Source: an uncultured Chthonomonas sp.
GTDB taxonomy: Bacteria; Armatimonadota; Chthonomonadetes; Chthonomonadales; Chthonomonadaceae
Direction of reading: 5' to 3'
DNA: 64,000 bases
Assembly (NCBI GenBank): GCA_903859705.1
Contig: CAIONQ010000131.1
Span: 26,771-90,770 of the forward strand
Shown: one piece after another, positions 45,408-54,425 of the stretch
How the letters are laid out: every line of letters starts with the position of its first letter
Position numbering within the stretch: the first letter of the stretch is position 1
Notes under the pieces: generated by a model
Told to the model about the DNA's origin: nothing
Seen by the model: only the letters and a program-made list of their open reading frames with translations
Databases searched by the model: none
Position numbers and translations under genes: made by a program

Positions 45408-48400
45408 CTAACTCAGCTCTACCACCGTGGCAGACCCCAGCTTCTCAAGCTCTCTGGCCGCATCCCGCACCTGCATATGGTGTGTGAACAACAGAACCTG
45501 AGTAGAGTGGCCAAGCTCTGCAAGCAACTCCAGTGCCGCACGCGATCGGCCATCATCAAAGTGCACCAGCAGATCATCGGCAACAAAGGGCAGCGGCTCG
45601 GTACTCTGGCAATACTGCTCTACCGCTGCAACTCGGAAGGCAAGGTAGAGCTGATCACGGGTGCCATCGCTCATCTTATCTACCGAGATAGCATCACGGC
45701 CCTCACTGCATCCAACAATCGCCACTTCGCCATCCTTACTGCCAGGTTGGGCTTCCAGGCCTAAATAGGCACCGAGAGTGGCGCGAGAAAACAGCTCTGA
45801 GGCACGCTTAACAAGTGGATCTTGCCGTTCTTTACGCACCTTTTCCATCGCTCCCATAAGCAGCTCTCTGGCAAGCGCCATCCGCAAATATTCGGCTGTG
45901 TTTTGTTGAAGGGCCGCATAGGCGCTTTCTTTGCGAGCATGCGCCTCCAGAATTCCGGTTTCACCAAGCAGATTTTTCTGCTTATTGCTCAGCTCAGTAT
46001 GTTCTCGTAAAGCAGTCTCCAGCTGAGACTCACAGGCAGAAGATTGCTCCTTCAAATCCTGCAGATGTGCCTGAATAGAATCCAGATCCTGCCCCTCTGC
46101 ATCTGCCAGCAGCGTGTCTGTTGGCAGGCCATCGCCAGCGGCGCGTAGGCTCTTCTCCTCGCTGGCAGCCAGCTCTACCAGCTTGTTCCGGGCATCAAAC
46201 CTTACACAATCGGCACGTAGGGCCTCTTCATCGCAGTTTCTCCGGGTACATAGCCCTTCTACAGCCACCTCGGCAGCCGCCGCATTTGTCGCAAGTTTTT
46301 CTCTCAAAGGCCTTTTTGCTGCAATCTGATCCTCACAAACCTTGCGCTGTTGCTGTGCAGCAAGCGCCTTGTCCAGCGCCGCTTTCAAACGGGCAGCGGT
46401 TTCTATTTCAGATCCTGCTGAGGCAACGCCAGTGGCGGCGGCAAGCCGCTCTACATCTAATGCAAGTGCTCGCTGATCTTCATCCATGCGCTCAAGGCGG
46501 CGCCGTGTGTTGGCTGCAGAATCAAAATGCCCACTGGCTGCTGCCCACAGGCTTGCAGCCCGATCGCCATCCTCTACCGAGGCCGCAGCAGCCAAACCCA
46601 ACAATGGCATCAGCTCAGCCCAACGGGTGCCTTGAACAGAGCGCTTTTCAACAAGCTCCTGCACTTCCTGCCTGCGCAGCTCCGCACTCTGTTCTTCTAA
46701 CTCCAGGCTGCTGCAGGCTGCCTTCCACTCTCTATATCCATCCTCATGCGCCAGGCAACGGCTCTTAACTTCCAGAATACGCGCCTCAATGCTTGCATCT
46801 GAGACTGCCACCAGCTTCAGGCGGGCTTCTGCTGCCGTTAACTTATGCAGGCACAGTGCTGCCTCGGCATTCCGGGCAGCGGCCTCCACTTCCGAATCCG
46901 CCGCACCCTCCCAATCCTTTCGGGCCAGCTCCAACTCTCGTATCGCCTTCAGCAGTTCTGCAGCTTCTGGCTGCCAATCTGTGGCCTCTGGCCATGCCAG
47001 CTGCCATGCCAATTTTTGAGCTTCCAGTTTTTCAAGCAGGGCTTCCAAACGCTGGCTTATCTGCACAATCTCCTGTTCGGCATCTTCCAGTCGATACTGG
47101 GCATTCTGCAAAGTTGCGGCGCGGGTGGCCTCCCGAATGCGCAGATCTGCAAGCCTATCTGCCTCTGCTACAAGCGTTTCGAAGCCTGCTGCCAGTGTGG
47201 GGAATGCATCTGGTGCGGAAGTTACCTCTGCCAGTACGGCCTCTTTTAAATCCCGCCATGTCTGCTGGCGGGCCATGCGCGCATCCTGCAAGTCCTGTTC
47301 AGATGGCAGCTCACCCTGCCTGCGCAGGTCGTCTATATCTTTTTGAGCCTTATACTTTCGTTCCTGCGCTCGTGTTTTGTCCTGTTCACAATTGCGCAGG
47401 GCATCTGTAATCTCAGCACGCCTTGCTGCCTCCGCCGTCACCGTTTCTTCAGCGGGAAGGTGCCACTCAAAGCATACTGGCACCGCGGCAGCGTATCGGG
47501 AACAGCGGTCTGTTGCCCTCTTACGCAGAGCCTCCGCCCGAATCTGCTTTTCCCGGGCCTCGGTAAGCATATCGGCGGCGTTCAGTTCCGCAATGTCTAT
47601 ACCCGTGGGAGCGTCATACCCAGATCCAACATACTTCTGTATCTGCCCTTTAAAGTGGGAGCACTTTGCAACAGACTCTCGAACGTTGGCCCCTTTTGCA
47701 GCAATCAGCTGCTCAAGTTTGCGCAGCGATTCTGCAAGGCGTTCCGTTTCTTCCAGAATAAGTACTGATGGAGCCATACTCAGCAGGTCTTTCTCCCCCG
47801 CGTTCTGTTTGCCTACTATCTCCATCAAGGGTTTGAGATTAGCGAGAGAATCGTTCAGCTCTTTGTTGCGTTTGTCTCTATCTCCCAGTGCGCGCTTAAC
47901 ATTGGCTGCCAGCTCAGAGGCATCATTTATGGCGGCTTTGTGTTCAGGAAGCCGCACATCAAAGGCGCTGCTCTCCATCTTTACTCGCAACTCTGAAAGC
48001 TCGCTGTCCACTCTGCTCAATTCAGCCTTCAGATCGTCTCGCGTTTTTAGGGTGGCATACACCCCTTTGCTAAACTCAGTCCCGGGTTCTGGCAGATCTG
48101 AAAATGCCGAGATTTCGGAGCGCAAGCGCTGCAGCTCAAGCGCATGCGGCAGGGTGCGTGCCAGGCGCTCCCGCTTTGTGATAGAACGCAGAATCTCGCC
48201 ACGGTCTTGTCTGGTGGATTGTATCTGCTGGTCCAGCTCCCGCAGCTTCTTGTGGTTATCCTGATATTCCCTCAAAGTTAGCTGGGAAGCGGTAATCGTT
48301 TTCCTGGCGGCATCAAACTTTTCCAGCTCAATATAGAAGCTCCGGTTATTGCTTTTGCGGGGTGCGTAGATGCCATCGCAAGCTTTATCCAGGTTTGCAA

Positions 48401-48881
48401 TACGCGTTACAAGCTGGCTAAGGCCGCCGCCAGCCGATACAATCATTCGTCCAATTTCGCCATTCGATTTCAGAAGAGATTCGCCACCCATGCGCAGGGT
48501 TTCGTGATTGAGAGAAAACAACGATTCAAACCTATCTTTGTTAACCGCCCCCAGAATACTGGCAAGGGCAGTTTCGGGTAGCAGATTACTGTCCCCATCT
48601 TTCAAGGTATTCGTATTGCCTTTGGTGCGCCGAATGGTTAGTGTTGAGCCATTTTGCAAGTGCAGCCCGGCCGTAATCGCCATCTTGCTGCCACCAAAAA
48701 CCTCCATAAGGCTGGTGCGTGAAGGGATGCCAAAAAGCAGATCGGTAACTGCAGAGCGGGTTGTACTTTTGCCAGCTTCGTTTGGGCCGTAAATAATCAC
48801 GAGGCCATTCGATCGCCTCAAGTTCATTGATTTCTCCCCGAAGCGGCCATAGCACTCAACGTTCAGGTGTTCAAAGCGCAT
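45408..48881 (-). CDS. YhaN-type SMC/SbcC-like ATPase
   Basis: A 1157-residue protein with an ABC head split by long coiled coils. Walker A is IIYGPNEAGKSTTRSAV (about residue 33), followed by LFGIPSRTSL and FESLFSLNHETLRMGGESL. At the C-terminus are the signature DKMSDGTRDQLYLAFRVAAVEQY and Walker B LPFVADDLLVHFDD, then an SSQVLLFTHH-like D-loop and His switch (STQVLLFTHH). This is the YhaN/SbcC relative that pairs with a YhaO nuclease, encoded directly upstream with a TAATG overlap. Likely DNA end processing or repair. Confidence 0.93.
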   Translation of the reverse strand: MRFEHLNVECYGRFGEKSMNLRRSNGLVIIYGPNEAGKSTTRSAVTDLLFGIPSRTSLMEVFGGSKMAITAGLHLQNGSTLTIRRTKGNTNTLKDGDSNLLPETALASILGAVNKDRFESLFSLNHETLRMGGESLLKSNGEIGRMIVSAGGGLSQLVTRIANLDKACDGIYAPRKSNNRSFYIELEKFDAARKTITASQLTLREYQDNHKKLRELDQQIQSTRQDRGEILRSITKRERLARTLPHALELQRLRSEISAFSDLPEPGTEFSKGVYATLKTRDDLKAELSRVDSELSELRVKMESSAFDVRLPEHKAAINDASELAANVKRALGDRDKRNKELNDSLANLKPLMEIVGKQNAGEKDLLSMAPSVLILEETERLAESLRKLEQLIAAKGANVRESVAKCSHFKGQIQKYVGSGYDAPTGIDIAELNAADMLTEAREKQIRAEALRKRATDRCSRYAAAVPVCFEWHLPAEETVTAEAARRAEITDALRNCEQDKTRAQERKYKAQKDIDDLRRQGELPSEQDLQDARMARQQTWRDLKEAVLAEVTSAPDAFPTLAAGFETLVAEADRLADLRIREATRAATLQNAQYRLEDAEQEIVQISQRLEALLEKLEAQKLAWQLAWPEATDWQPEAAELLKAIRELELARKDWEGAADSEVEAAARNAEAALCLHKLTAAEARLKLVAVSDASIEARILEVKSRCLAHEDGYREWKAACSSLELEEQSAELRRQEVQELVEKRSVQGTRWAELMPLLGLAAAASVEDGDRAASLWAAASGHFDSAANTRRRLERMDEDQRALALDVERLAAATGVASAGSEIETAARLKAALDKALAAQQQRKVCEDQIAAKRPLREKLATNAAAAEVAVEGLCTRRNCDEEALRADCVRFDARNKLVELAASEEKSLRAAGDGLPTDTLLADAEGQDLDSIQAHLQDLKEQSSACESQLETALREHTELSNKQKNLLGETGILEAHARKESAYAALQQNTAEYLRMALARELLMGAMEKVRKERQDPLVKRASELFSRATLGAYLGLEAQPGSKDGEVAIVGCSEGRDAISVDKMSDGTRDQLYLAFRVAAVEQYCQSTEPLPFVADDLLVHFDDGRSRAALELLAELGHSTQVLLFTHHMQVRDAARELEKLGSATVVELS

Positions 48882-50182
48882 TATTCGGCCTCCCCGTTTC
48901 CAGTCTGGCTGGTTTCAAGAATGGCAAGTGCCAGATCTCGGGCTGCAAGCCTTGTCTCATCCACAAGCGAATCCAGAAACCCTTCATCGGCCGCAGTTTG
49001 CGGAAACCGGGAACGCAACTCATCAACTATTCGGCGGAATGCGGCATCAAACTCTTCGCCCTCTGCCGCCTGCCTTACCAGGCTGGCAATTCCGCCTGCA
49101 ATAGTGGGGTCGTCTGCCTGCTGTTCGGCAACTGTGGCCGGTTCGGAGATGTTCAAAACAAGCTTCTCCAGCCAGATATCTCCCTCTTCAGAGATCGCGG
49201 CAAGAGCCGTCTCAAGCTGCTCCTGAAAGTCTGTGCGGTTTGTAAGCAGGCTGGAGCGAGCAGGAGTAGGCCCGGTAATAGTTACCCGAACCGCGCAGGA
49301 AGTTTTTCCTGTGTTCTGGTATGCATCTTCTACGGAGCGTATGGCAGCACACAACAGGGCTTCCTGGGTATCCAGCCCCTCTGCCGAAATAGGGCAACTG
49401 TGCCATACTACCGTGCCTAGGGGCTTGAATTCGGCAGCCACAATGGCGCCATCTTCTACGGTTACCAGCACAACCCCCTTGGCGCCCGTTTCTCTAATGT
49501 TACGACCCTGAACTACTCCAGAATAAACAATGTGCGGATCTGCTGGGTTTTGCGTATCATGCAGAAGCATATAATCATGCACGTGCCCTAAAGCCCAGTA
49601 ATCGTAGCCATGGTTTTTCAACTGTTCGGTACTACAGGGTGCGTAGCTGGCATGCATACCTGTATGCCCTTCTAATGCGGTGTGCAGCACACCAATGTTG
49701 AAATGATTGGCAAGAGGCGGTGGGTATCGCAACGCAATGTTTTCTTTAACCTCTCTGGTTGCAAAGCTCTGGCCATGCACAGCCACTTTTATAGAATCTA
49801 GCACAAAGCTTTCGGGCTTTTTGGAGGAGAACAGTTTTACATTTTCTGAGAGCTCCAGCCGGGCAACAAAGTTGTTCTCAGCATCGTGGTTGCCCTGAAT
49901 AATATAAACCGGTACTTGAGCTGCCTTAAGCCGCGCCATCTGAGTTGCGAAGTAGAGGCCAGTTCTATAGTCTTTCCACTGCCCATCAAATAAATCTCCG
50001 GCAATTACAATAAGCTTGCACTGCTCCGCAATAGCCAGATCTATCATCGCTTCCAGCGCTTCCCTGCTGGCAGTTTGAACACGCTCTGCGGCGGCCTCCG
50101 ATTTCGCAGCAAGCCCACGCAATGGGCTATCCAGATGCAAATCGGCAGCATGTATGTACTTGAAATTCAATGGTGGCTCCAT
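48881..50182 (-). CDS. YhaO-type metallophosphoesterase / DNA repair nuclease
   Basis: The calcineurin-like phosphoesterase motifs of SbcD/Mre11/YhaO are present in order: IHAADLHLDSPLRGL (D-x-H), VIAGDLFDGQW (GDxxD), YIIQGNHDAENN (GNHD), GVLHTALEGH and WALGHVHDY (GHxH). The C-terminal 180 residues form the capping domain typical of YhaO. With the ATPase encoded next to it, it should form a two-part nuclease analogous to SbcCD. ATG 50182 gives 433 residues, the normal length. Confidence 0.93.
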   Translation of the reverse strand: MEPPLNFKYIHAADLHLDSPLRGLAAKSEAAAERVQTASREALEAMIDLAIAEQCKLIVIAGDLFDGQWKDYRTGLYFATQMARLKAAQVPVYIIQGNHDAENNFVARLELSENVKLFSSKKPESFVLDSIKVAVHGQSFATREVKENIALRYPPPLANHFNIGVLHTALEGHTGMHASYAPCSTEQLKNHGYDYWALGHVHDYMLLHDTQNPADPHIVYSGVVQGRNIRETGAKGVVLVTVEDGAIVAAEFKPLGTVVWHSCPISAEGLDTQEALLCAAIRSVEDAYQNTGKTSCAVRVTITGPTPARSSLLTNRTDFQEQLETALAAISEEGDIWLEKLVLNISEPATVAEQQADDPTIAGGIASLVRQAAEGEEFDAAFRRIVDELRSRFPQTAADEGFLDSLVDETRLAARDLALAILETSQTGNGEAE

Positions 50183-50409
50183 AATAACTGGCAGGACAGT
50201 AACAAATCAACATACGGCACAATAGATTTCGCCGAAGGGAAGACTTTTCCTGTTGCAGGTTTGCGCATACCCATGCGCGAACTATTTATCGTTACATGGA
50301 CAGTTAACGATAGAATGGTACGCTGTTTCTGACGTATGGATACGTGAGGACGCGCTGCTGCGTAAGGAAGATTACGGCACAGCTATGCCGTGTGGGAGGC
50401 TAACTGACC
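50183..50409. other. Divergent intergenic region
   Basis: Between the divergent yhaO-type gene and the gene at 50410. I see no gene and no promoter with two good hexamers. Confidence 0.3.
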
Positions 50410-50967
50410 ATGACGCAAATGTTGGATAGGCTGGCGCGCCTCATTGGCACTGGCACTCCGGTAGAAGTTTTCCGGAGCAAGCTTGATGTTGCAGGCACGC
50501 TGGGGTTTGTGGTGGGAGTAAGCCCGGATGTGCTGCTCCTGCATGTTATCGAACCTAATAGCCTCGCCCTCAATGGATATGTTGCATATCGCATTAAGGA
50601 CATCACGAGTTACAACGCAAACGATTCTTTTATTGGCCGGGCAATGCGCCTTTCTGGCCAATGTGCATCCATTCCCGCTGGCATCAATCTCAGCAATTTG
50701 CCTTCTGTTATGGTTTCTGCGGCAGACAAATACCCGCTAATTACGATCGCCACCGAACGGAAGAGGCCGGGAGCGATTTTTATTGGCATTATTGCGCATA
50801 CCTCCGATACCGAAGTTTCTATTCGTAAGGTGTGCACAAAAGCACATTGGCGCGATCCGGAACGGTTCAAGCTAAAGCGCATATCTATGGTGAGCTTTGG
50901 CGATGGCTACACACGCAGCCTGGCAGCACTGGTAAAAGCGCAGGAGCTGCAAGGCGGCAACGGATAG
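50410..50967 (+). CDS. Hypothetical cytosolic protein, possibly with an LSm-like barrel
   Basis: The 185-residue chain has no signal or membrane segment. An early region, LGFVVGVSPDVLLLHVIEPNSLALNGYVAYRIKDITSYN-like in pattern, alternates beta strands in the style of small Sm-like proteins found across bacteria; this is a weak impression. Predicted charge is positive in the C-terminal half (KAHWRDPERFKLKR). It stands alone between the yhaO gene and the YeeE pair and has its own terminator. No function assigned. Confidence 0.7.
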   Translation: MTQMLDRLARLIGTGTPVEVFRSKLDVAGTLGFVVGVSPDVLLLHVIEPNSLALNGYVAYRIKDITSYNANDSFIGRAMRLSGQCASIPAGINLSNLPSVMVSAADKYPLITIATERKRPGAIFIGIIAHTSDTEVSIRKVCTKAHWRDPERFKLKRISMVSFGDGYTRSLAALVKAQELQGGNG

Positions 50968-50989
50968 CTTGATTTCTTGTTAGTTTTGG

Positions 50990-51024
50990 GCCCTGCACAG
51001 CCGTGGCTGCGCAGGGCTTTTTTT
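50990..51024 (+). terminator. Rho-independent terminator
   Basis: GCCCTGC (50990-50996) pairs with GCAGGGC (51011-51017), with an inner AGCC/GGCT pairing, followed by seven T. Confidence 0.92.
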
Positions 51025-51076
51025 CGTTTGTTGATAGCCACCGTAGCAGCAGGGCTCTGCACACAACAGGCAACTA

Positions 51077-51133
51077 TTGCACGCAACCTATCAGAATATA
51101 TAAACCAGGGTGTATATAGTAAAATACATATAC
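51077..51133 (+). promoter_or_regulatory. Candidate promoter and inverted repeat before the YeeE pair
   Basis: TTGCAC at 51077-51082, 16-base spacer, TATAAA at 51099-51104, then GTATAT (51112-51117) and ATATAC (51128-51133) as inverted arms near the expected transcript start. An operator for a sulfur-responsive regulator is conceivable. Confidence 0.45.
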
Positions 51134-51183
51134 CTACGTGGATAGTCTCCGTGAGCCCCACCTGCCACGGAGCGGAGCATGCA

Positions 51184-51738
51184 ATGACCGCAGAAACTGC
51201 TGGCATACCCGGCCAAAGTCTAATCTCTGGCCGATACACGCCCTACCTGGCCGGTGCCGGGATTGGCATTTTAAGCTGGATTGCATTTGGAGTTGCTAAA
51301 GACCCTCTGGGCGTAACCACCGCCTATGCGCGCACAGCATCTCTATTTGCCATACCTGTGCTTGGCAAGGGGGCAGTGGCCGCTAACAGCTACTGGAAGC
51401 AAAAACCATTTGCCCTGGATTATGGTGTGCTGTTTCTTGTGGGGATGTTTCTTGGCGCTTTCCTGGTGGCACTGCTTACGCGTGGGCTGAAGGTGGAAAC
51501 GGTTTCTGAAGCCTGGAAGCAGCGATTCGGAGCTTCGGCAGGGGTGCGGATGTGTGCCGCCTTTTTTGGAGGTGCCATGGTGATGTATGGTGCAAGAATG
51601 GCGGGCGGATGCACCAGCGGCCACGGCATATCCGGAACCATGCAGATGGCACTCTCCAGCTGGGTCTTTTTAATTGTAATGTTTGCGGCCGGGGCGCTTA
51701 CCTCCGGATTGCTGTTTAGTGGCGGGAAGGGGAAGTAA
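51184..51738 (+). CDS. YeeE/YedE family sulfur transporter, first half
   Basis: A 184-residue membrane protein with four to five helices. The conserved Cys motif of YeeE/YedE (TsuA-like) proteins is ARMAGGCTSGHGISGT, needed for thiosulfate or sulfur uptake in studied members. ATG 51184 is chosen: GGAGCGGAGC lies just upstream and the longer frame begins inside the preceding terminator. It is two bases from the second half gene, so the two are translated together and should form one functional unit. Confidence 0.9.
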   Translation: MTAETAGIPGQSLISGRYTPYLAGAGIGILSWIAFGVAKDPLGVTTAYARTASLFAIPVLGKGAVAANSYWKQKPFALDYGVLFLVGMFLGAFLVALLTRGLKVETVSEAWKQRFGASAGVRMCAAFFGGAMVMYGARMAGGCTSGHGISGTMQMALSSWVFLIVMFAAGALTSGLLFSGGKGK

Positions 51739-51740
51739 CC

Positions 51741-52304
51741 ATGCCTCCAGCAGGAATTAATCCCGCCTTACTGGCGATAATTATGGGTATGGTGTTCGGA
51801 GGCCTGCTGGTGTTCAGCAAGGTTACCAGGGGCGGCTGCCTTACAGAGCAACTCAGGTTTAGAGATTTTACTGTGCTTAAAGTAATGCTAACCGCTATTC
51901 TGGTGGGCGGCATTGGGGTATGGGTGCTTGTGCATACCGGCCATGCAAAGTACGCTGTAAAAGAGGCCAACATGGCAGGCGTTGCACTGGGTGCGGTTAT
52001 CTTTGGTGCCGGTATTTCGCTCTATGGCTATTGCCCTGGCACCGGAATTGCCGCTGCAGCTACCGGCAGCATAAGCGCATGGGTTGGGCTTTTTGGCATG
52101 ATGGGCGGTGCCATTGCCTACGCCCTTTCATTTGATGCCGTTAAGAAGCACATCCTCACCATTGCCGCACTTGGCAAGGTACGCCTGCCAGAGATGACGG
52201 GCATACCGGACCTTGTGTTTTTTGCCTTACTTGGCGTGGGCGCAGTGGCCTTGTTTAGATGGATTGAAAAAACTGAGCGGCGAACCGCAGAGATTAAAAG
52301 CTGA
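51741..52304 (+). CDS. YeeE/YedE family sulfur transporter, second half
   Basis: A 187-residue membrane protein complementing the gene before it. Signature segments are FSKVTRGGCLTEQLRF with one Cys and GISLYGYCPGTGIAAAATG with another, the paired Cys sites of the family. About five helices. In many bacteria the two halves are fused in a single protein of some 350-400 residues; here they are split. No sulfurtransferase or rhodanese gene is adjacent. Confidence 0.9.
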   Translation: MPPAGINPALLAIIMGMVFGGLLVFSKVTRGGCLTEQLRFRDFTVLKVMLTAILVGGIGVWVLVHTGHAKYAVKEANMAGVALGAVIFGAGISLYGYCPGTGIAAAATGSISAWVGLFGMMGGAIAYALSFDAVKKHILTIAALGKVRLPEMTGIPDLVFFALLGVGAVALFRWIEKTERRTAEIKS

Positions 52305-52329
52305 AACAATAATAGAACTTATGCACCAA

Positions 52330-53292
52330 TCAAGGCGCGGGCTTGAGGCTTGCTTTGAAGAAGGCCAGTACAGTTTTCCGATAGGTGTCTGGTTGAACCC
52401 AGCTTGCCTGAATGTGCCCCGCACCTGGCACCTTTAACAGCTGCGCATGCCCTCCAGAAGAACGTAATAGCGCCTGCGTTTCGGCAGGTGGGCAAAGCGT
52501 ATCCGCGCCATCCTCAATCAGCAATACCGGGCGGCTGCCAATCTGGGGCATCGCTGCGAGCGGCGATATCTCAGAACAGTTCTTCTCAATAAGCAACTCG
52601 CCAAAAAGCCTGGTTGGCATGCCCAGCAATGGGCCAGCAGCGCCCAGCAGAGAATAAAAGTGATTTGCCACTGCATGGTCCAGCCTGGCATAGGGGCTTT
52701 CGGCACATACAGCCTTAATATCCGCGCATTTGCCGGCGGCCATCAACGTAACCGCTGCTCCCTGAGATTGCCCGAGCACTCCAATAACCGTGTTGCCTCC
52801 CGGGCGCTCTCGCTTAACCTCCGCAACCGCCGCCAGCAGGTCCTCCGTTTCACGGTAACCAAGCGTACAGCGATCGCCCCCGCTTTCACCCCTTGCCCTG
52901 AAATCAAACATAAACACTGCAAAGCCCGCCTCGTGCAGCAACTTTGCCTGCGGCAGCAAAGACTCCCGCGTGCTATCCACCCCATGGCACAGAATAACAA
53001 CGGGAGCCCGGCCGTGATCCTCTTTAGTAAGCTCAGAAGCAGCAGGGATAATCCACGCTGCCAGCCGGGTACCATCGGCAGATTTGAAGGATTGTGATAA
53101 GTATGTAAGATGCTGCTCTGAAGGATTCCGCTTGAGATAATGCCGTTTTGGCATAACCGATTGCCATGCAATCACCCCACACAACGCCTCCCACAACACT
53201 CCGTACACTATAACACGCACGGCAAAAGCACGCAGGCGAGACCGCTTGCGCTTTACTGCTGGCTTTACCGGTTCTGACAACTCTGTAGTCAA
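52330..53292 (-). CDS. Membrane-anchored alpha/beta hydrolase
   Basis: An N-terminal helix (FAVRVIVYGVLWEALCGVIAW) anchors a serine hydrolase domain: VVILCHGVDSTRES (oxyanion region), GVLGQSQGAAVTL with the nucleophile Ser, VLLIEDGADTLCPP with the Asp, and GAGHIQASW with the His. It resembles BAAT/dienelactone-type alpha/beta hydrolases; the substrate is unknown. The start is TTG 53292, four bases after the stop of the HNH nuclease gene, so the two share a transcript. Confidence 0.82.
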   Translation of the reverse strand: MTTELSEPVKPAVKRKRSRLRAFAVRVIVYGVLWEALCGVIAWQSVMPKRHYLKRNPSEQHLTYLSQSFKSADGTRLAAWIIPAASELTKEDHGRAPVVILCHGVDSTRESLLPQAKLLHEAGFAVFMFDFRARGESGGDRCTLGYRETEDLLAAVAEVKRERPGGNTVIGVLGQSQGAAVTLMAAGKCADIKAVCAESPYARLDHAVANHFYSLLGAAGPLLGMPTRLFGELLIEKNCSEISPLAAMPQIGSRPVLLIEDGADTLCPPAETQALLRSSGGHAQLLKVPGAGHIQASWVQPDTYRKTVLAFFKASLKPAP

Positions 53293-53296
53293 ATGG

Positions 53297-54334
53297 TTAT
53301 CTCAACTTATGATTGCGATGCCAGGCAAGGGCATCCTGTGCGGGGGCACATGTATGAACTTCTGGCATGCGAATGGGTGTGCCCTGCTTCGCATACTCTA
53401 CAGGCACCCTTGCCTTTGCATTAACTATTAACCTGTACTCTGCAGATATGCTGAAGCACCCGCTATCGAACCCGGCATGGTGATTTTTACACAGCGCAAT
53501 GCCGTTGCGCGGGTCATCGTTATGGAACACGCTGTAATCCATAATATGTGCCGCATCTAAAACTACGTAGTTGCTTCGGCTATCATTTACCGTAATTCCA
53601 CAAACAGCGCATTCCGCACGATATATGTTCTTGATTACCTTCGGAAACAGGCGGTTTCGAAGGTAAACCATATCATCTTCTGATTTCTCGAGGGGCTTAA
53701 CGGAACGCCTGAACGGGGTAGCTGCCAACTCTATCAGCCGCTCAATCTGCGAATCCACTGGCACAACATTCGACACGGCTTCCAGGGCATCTCGTCTCTC
53801 TACAAAATAGGTATCAACAAGCACCTGCTTCAGGATTTTACGGTTCAAATGGTTCATCATCAGCTGCCACAGTTGAGGATCAAACCGGGCATACTCTATA
53901 GCGCGCTGAGTGCGCACTACAGACTTTTCGTTCTGTATCAGCTCTGTGCGCTCCAGCTCTGTATTGCCCTGCCGCAAGTGCCAGAACCCTTCGGAAGCAA
54001 GCCGGATAAATGGCATAACAATCTGCGGCACCCATTGTGTATCGGTAACCAGGGCCTGCCACATGAGGTGAAATGCAGAAATCAGTTCCTCTGTAAGCTC
54101 AATCCGATTCTGATCCAGCCTGCCGAACTCAATTTCAGCAAGTATCGTAAGCAGCAGCACAGGCTTGTGCGGCGCCTTCGCACCTCCCTTGCCAGAAGCC
54201 CGCTTTAATTCCGCAAAAGCTCTTGAATACTGCTCTATTGGCCCATTATCCATGCTCTGCATTACGCCGCAGGCTTTGAAAATACCTGTAATAGCCCCGG
54301 AACCGCGCCAGCCATAAACGATGCTCCCAACCAT
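53297..54334 (-). CDS. HNH endonuclease of the modified-DNA (phosphorothioate) restriction type
   Basis: The N-terminal half carries KAPHKPVLLLTILAEIEFG and a LISAFHLMWQAL ... VPQIVMPFIRL...GFWHL pattern, which recalls the sulfur-binding domain of ScoMcrA/SprMcrA-type enzymes. The C-terminal half is an HNH domain: CAVCGITVNDS, VLDAAHIMDYSVFHNDDPRNGIALCKNHHAGFD. Such proteins cut phosphorothioated or otherwise modified DNA (type IV restriction). ATG 54334 is nearly leaderless behind a TATAAA; ATG 54262 or 54253 are alternatives. No dnd or ssp modification genes are in the window, as expected for a defence against modified invaders. Confidence 0.78.
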   Translation of the reverse strand: MVGSIVYGWRGSGAITGIFKACGVMQSMDNGPIEQYSRAFAELKRASGKGGAKAPHKPVLLLTILAEIEFGRLDQNRIELTEELISAFHLMWQALVTDTQWVPQIVMPFIRLASEGFWHLRQGNTELERTELIQNEKSVVRTQRAIEYARFDPQLWQLMMNHLNRKILKQVLVDTYFVERRDALEAVSNVVPVDSQIERLIELAATPFRRSVKPLEKSEDDMVYLRNRLFPKVIKNIYRAECAVCGITVNDSRSNYVVLDAAHIMDYSVFHNDDPRNGIALCKNHHAGFDSGCFSISAEYRLIVNAKARVPVEYAKQGTPIRMPEVHTCAPAQDALAWHRNHKLR

Positions 54335-54361
54335 CTTGTTTGAAATTATTTATACAAAACA

Positions 54362-54391
54362 TTGACAATTTATGTACATTTAGATTATCAT
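54362..54391 (+). promoter_or_regulatory. Promoter of the secreted protein gene
   Basis: TTGACA at 54362-54367, 18-base spacer and TATCAT at 54386-54391; the start codon follows at 54426. Confidence 0.75.
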
Positions 54392-54425
54392 GGTTGTATT
54401 AAGAACCCCCGAAGAGGATACTATC

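Noticed and set aside
47377..48264. 295-codon plus-strand frame inside the YhaN-type gene
   Set aside because: It is a Ser/Arg-rich shadow of the coiled-coil coding strand.
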